Assembly: GCA_965277535.1 (NCBI GenBank)
Contig: OZ255825.1
Span: 1-64,000 of the forward strand
DNA: 64,000 nucleotides
From: Ilyomonas sp965277535
GTDB lineage: Bacteria; Bacteroidota; Bacteroidia; Chitinophagales; Chitinophagaceae
Reading direction: 5' to 3'
In this document: positions 61,701 to 64,000 of the stretch, piece after piece
How the letters are laid out: each line of letters begins with the position of its first letter
How positions within the stretch are numbered: position 1 is the stretch's first letter
Notes under the pieces: model-generated
The model's input: the letters and a program-made list of their open reading frames with translations, nothing else
Told to the model about the DNA's origin: nothing
Databases searched by the model: none
Position numbers and translations under genes: made by a program

Positions 61701-64000
61701 CTACTTCATATCAAACGCCAATGGCACATCAATTTTAAAGCTGATGTTTCTACCCATGTTATGAATGCCCAGTGTTGGATTATAAGGCGAAGTAAAATAT
61801 TTCAACCGGCTTAAATGATCATAGTAAGCAACATCAAACAAATTATCGCCCATCACATAAAGATTGAATAAAACTTTCCCTTGTTTATTGGTAAAGCCAC
61901 AACCCAAACCAGCATTGAACAATGTATAACCTGCCGTTGGTGTTTCGGTATTATCGGTTAAATAAACGCGGTTTTGACGGGCATAATAAACCACTTGTGC
62001 TTTGATAAAACCATTGACGATATGGTTTTGTTTTGATGCAAAATCGTAACGCAGTTCCGACACGCCATGAAACGGTGGAATAAGCGGAAGATAACGTGAG
62101 CTGTCATTTATTTTTATGTTGCCGGTGGCTTTGTTTTCGCCATAAACAGTAGATAAGCTGTTTTCAAAATGCAAGGGCTTGATGATGTGAAAATCAATGT
62201 TCATTTCGCCACCATATAACTGCGCTTTGCCTTGCTGAAATTTGTAAGTTTGATTGCCTGCAACAATCACCGAATCAGCACCACTCGCTGTTAGCAATCG
62301 TTGATTGAAAATATAATTGCTGATGTTGTTATTAAATAAGCTTACATTAATGACTACATATTGCGATGAGTAAGTAAAACCAATATCCTCCTGCAAGCTG
62401 AATTCAGGTTTAAACTTATCACTTCCTATCTGATAAAGATTGGTTCCCGGATGTACACCATTGGCACTGATTTCTGAGATGTTTGGTGCTCTGAAACCGC
62501 GTGCTATATTGGCTTTGAATGATATTTTATCGTTGGCATTATAAGTAAAGCCTAAGCTGCCGGATGCACCTGAAAAAACGTGCTTGTAATTGTTGAAAAC
62601 CGCTGTATCGCCAGGTAAAACCGGCGATGGTAAAGCCTTCGGGAAGCCCGTAACCGGATCGGTGGTTGTGTACAAAGCAAAGTTTTTGAACGAGCGCGTA
62701 TCATAACGAACGCCGCCTGCAAAATCCCATTTATCAATGGTCTTTTTTGCATACACAAATGGACCTATATCAAACTGATGATACGAAGGAATAATAAAAT
62801 CTGTTCCTTTTGTTACATCGTTAGTTTGATACATGCCGTTAATACCTGCCGATACATTCCACCCATTGCTTTCAGGGAAATAATATTTAATGTCATAATT
62901 GTATGTATTCAATCGCAAATCAAGCCCTGCAATATTCAGTTGTTGAGGGTGTGCAAACTCTTGCCGGTGATTGTTTTGAAACGCCAGATTAATTGCTAAA
63001 CGACTTGTTCCTAACGTGAAGCTGTTGTTGCTGTACAAGCGGTAATTGCGAACCCGCTGATAGGTGCCTGTTATATCATAAGATTTCAATTCCTCTGGCG
63101 AAACAATGGGTCGAATTGTATCAGCCTCAGTGATTTGTTTGGTGAATTGCCCGGTGATAGAATCGCGGCTGCCATCTGGGATTTTTTGCCTGTCATCAAA
63201 CAAAGAAAAACTTAAGTGCGAATAACCCCAGCTGCCATGTTTGCCCAGATACGCTGTTGCGTCGCGTTCCTTAAATGCAGTGCCATACACTCTGCCATCA
63301 GCTTTGTTTTGATAGTTGGTGGCTTCTTTATCCGAAACTCTTCCCAGCCATTCCCAACCATGCTTCGTTCCGCTTAACATGGCAGTGCCGCCATACTGAC
63401 CATTGTTGGTGTGATACTCGCCAATTACATCGCCCTGAATTTTTCCTTCGGGCGCAGGCTGTGTTGGAATTAAATTAACAACACCAGCCAAAGCATCAGA
63501 GCCGTAACTTAAGCTGGCAGGACCTTTCACCACTTCTACCCTGTCAATGCTGTACTGGTCAACTTCAATTCCGTGTTCATCACCCCATTGCTGCCCTTCC
63601 TGCCTCACGCCATCGTACAAGGTCAAAATACGGTTAAAACCCAGGCCGCGGATGTAAGGTTTGGAGATGTTTGGTCCCGTTGTAACGGCTGTAATGCCAG
63701 GTATTTTGGTAATGGCGTCAATGATATTATTGTTGAGATTGGAAGCCAGATAAGCATGACTGATTGAAACGATGGGAATGGCGCTGCGCTTGATTTGCGC
63801 CGCTTTCGATAAACCTGTTACCACAACCTCGCTTTCTTCCACCACATTTTCGGGCAACTGAAAATTTTGGGTTGATGTAGTTGAAAAGCTAATGTTGTGT
63901 GTAACCGATTTGTAACCAATGGAACGGGCTTCCACCACAAAATTTCCTGTGGGCAAATTTTTGAAAGAATAATTACCCAGAGAATCGGTAATAACTCCCA
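61701..64000 (-). CDS. TonB-dependent outer-membrane receptor, C-terminal part (cut by window edge)
   Basis: At least 766 residues are inside the window; the frame is still open at base 64000, so the signal peptide and the start lie to the right. The N-terminal visible part (GVITDSLGNYSFKNLPTGNF) is a carboxypeptidase-regulatory-like domain as in SusC-type proteins, followed by a plug (SIPIVSISHAYLASNLNNNI-like, then KPYIRGLGFNRILTLYDGVR and VEVVKGPASLSYGSDALAGV) and a barrel ending in Lys (PLAFDMK, atypical for a barrel end). The ligand, such as a siderophore, metal or sugar, is unknown. No SusD partner is in view. Confidence 0.92.
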   Translation of the reverse strand, partial: GVITDSLGNYSFKNLPTGNFVVEARSIGYKSVTHNISFSTTSTQNFQLPENVVEESEVVVTGLSKAAQIKRSAIPIVSISHAYLASNLNNNIIDAITKIPGITAVTTGPNISKPYIRGLGFNRILTLYDGVRQEGQQWGDEHGIEVDQYSIDRVEVVKGPASLSYGSDALAGVVNLIPTQPAPEGKIQGDVIGEYHTNNGQYGGTAMLSGTKHGWEWLGRVSDKEATNYQNKADGRVYGTAFKERDATAYLGKHGSWGYSHLSFSLFDDRQKIPDGSRDSITGQFTKQITEADTIRPIVSPEELKSYDITGTYQRVRNYRLYSNNSFTLGTSRLAINLAFQNNHRQEFAHPQQLNIAGLDLRLNTYNYDIKYYFPESNGWNVSAGINGMYQTNDVTKGTDFIIPSYHQFDIGPFVYAKKTIDKWDFAGGVRYDTRSFKNFALYTTTDPVTGFPKALPSPVLPGDTAVFNNYKHVFSGASGSLGFTYNANDKISFKANIARGFRAPNISEISANGVHPGTNLYQIGSDKFKPEFSLQEDIGFTYSSQYVVINVSLFNNNISNYIFNQRLLTASGADSVIVAGNQTYKFQQGKAQLYGGEMNIDFHIIKPLHFENSLSTVYGENKATGNIKINDSSRYLPLIPPFHGVSELRYDFASKQNHIVNGFIKAQVVYYARQNRVYLTDNTETPTAGYTLFNAGLGCGFTNKQGKVLFNLYVMGDNLFDVAYYDHLSRLKYFTSPYNPTLGIHNMGRNISFKIDVPLAFDMK

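Overview
The window is a piece of a Bacteroidota chromosome, most likely from the family Chitinophagaceae or a close relative. The sequence support for this is: a type IX secretion sorting domain, a Porin_10 outer-membrane protein, the Bacteroidota form of LptD together with an OstA-like protein, the DUF2027/Smr protein, a SusC-style TonB receptor with a carboxypeptidase-regulatory N-terminus, an almost complete lack of Shine-Dalgarno sequences, and repeated TAnnTTTG promoter boxes just upstream of genes. Most of the window is ordinary core chromosome; about 8 kb near 45-53 kb is accessory DNA.

1-13 kb: the end of treY, a DMT-type exporter, a phzF-rnhA pair, a PIF1-like helicase, a Uma2 nuclease-fold protein, an OprB-like porin, a LacX-like mutarotase, a DUF2795 protein divergent from lolD, a Porin_10 protein, and an HMA/TlpA pair. 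13-20 kb: a 0.9 kb AT-rich desert, cdd and lepB, a thiolase, a BON-domain protein with a long Asn/Asp/Arg-rich N-terminus, the RNase P RNA gene, and an EI24 membrane protein. 20-36 kb: dnaE, a secreted T9SS protein beside a secreted tail-collar protein, an APC permease, a polyprenyl synthase, an amidohydrolase, a PAS histidine kinase broken at a C8 tract, pcm, and a nucleoside-type MFS transporter followed by a Gfo/Idh/MocA dehydrogenase. 36-45 kb: SnoaL-like and VOC proteins, the overlapping valS-PAP2-GNAT operon, and gyrA followed by a TPR-like lipid/periplasmic protein.

45-53 kb is an accessory region: small, mostly low-GC genes all on the + strand (DUF1330-like, a nonsense-interrupted GNAT-like gene with a 58-residue overlapping partner, a high-GC zinc-ribbon gene, RidA, a Crp regulator with an HXXEE membrane protein), one IS1182-type element and one doubly frameshifted IS110-type transposase. 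Three of its spacers share a common hairpin plan (5' arm, CTGAC or CAGAC, variable loop, TGAC, exactly 12 bases, 3' arm), which I regard as the best candidate for something not yet described. The zinc-ribbon gene has a perfect AGGAGG ribosome binding site, GC content far above its surroundings, and lies between 15-base direct repeats.

53-64 kb returns to core functions and is dominated by envelope biogenesis: DUF2027/Smr, lptD divergent from an amidase-mlaD-ostA operon, nth, and the C-terminal 2.3 kb of a TonB-dependent receptor that runs off the right edge.

Two window-wide patterns stand out. First, exact TAnnTTTG boxes lie 5-30 bases before many starts; calibrated on the RNase P RNA 5' end, they predict leaderless mRNAs for lolD and the Smr gene. 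Second, the oligomer GTTTGTTTTTGC (or its complement) recurs in coding and non-coding DNA far more often than chance.
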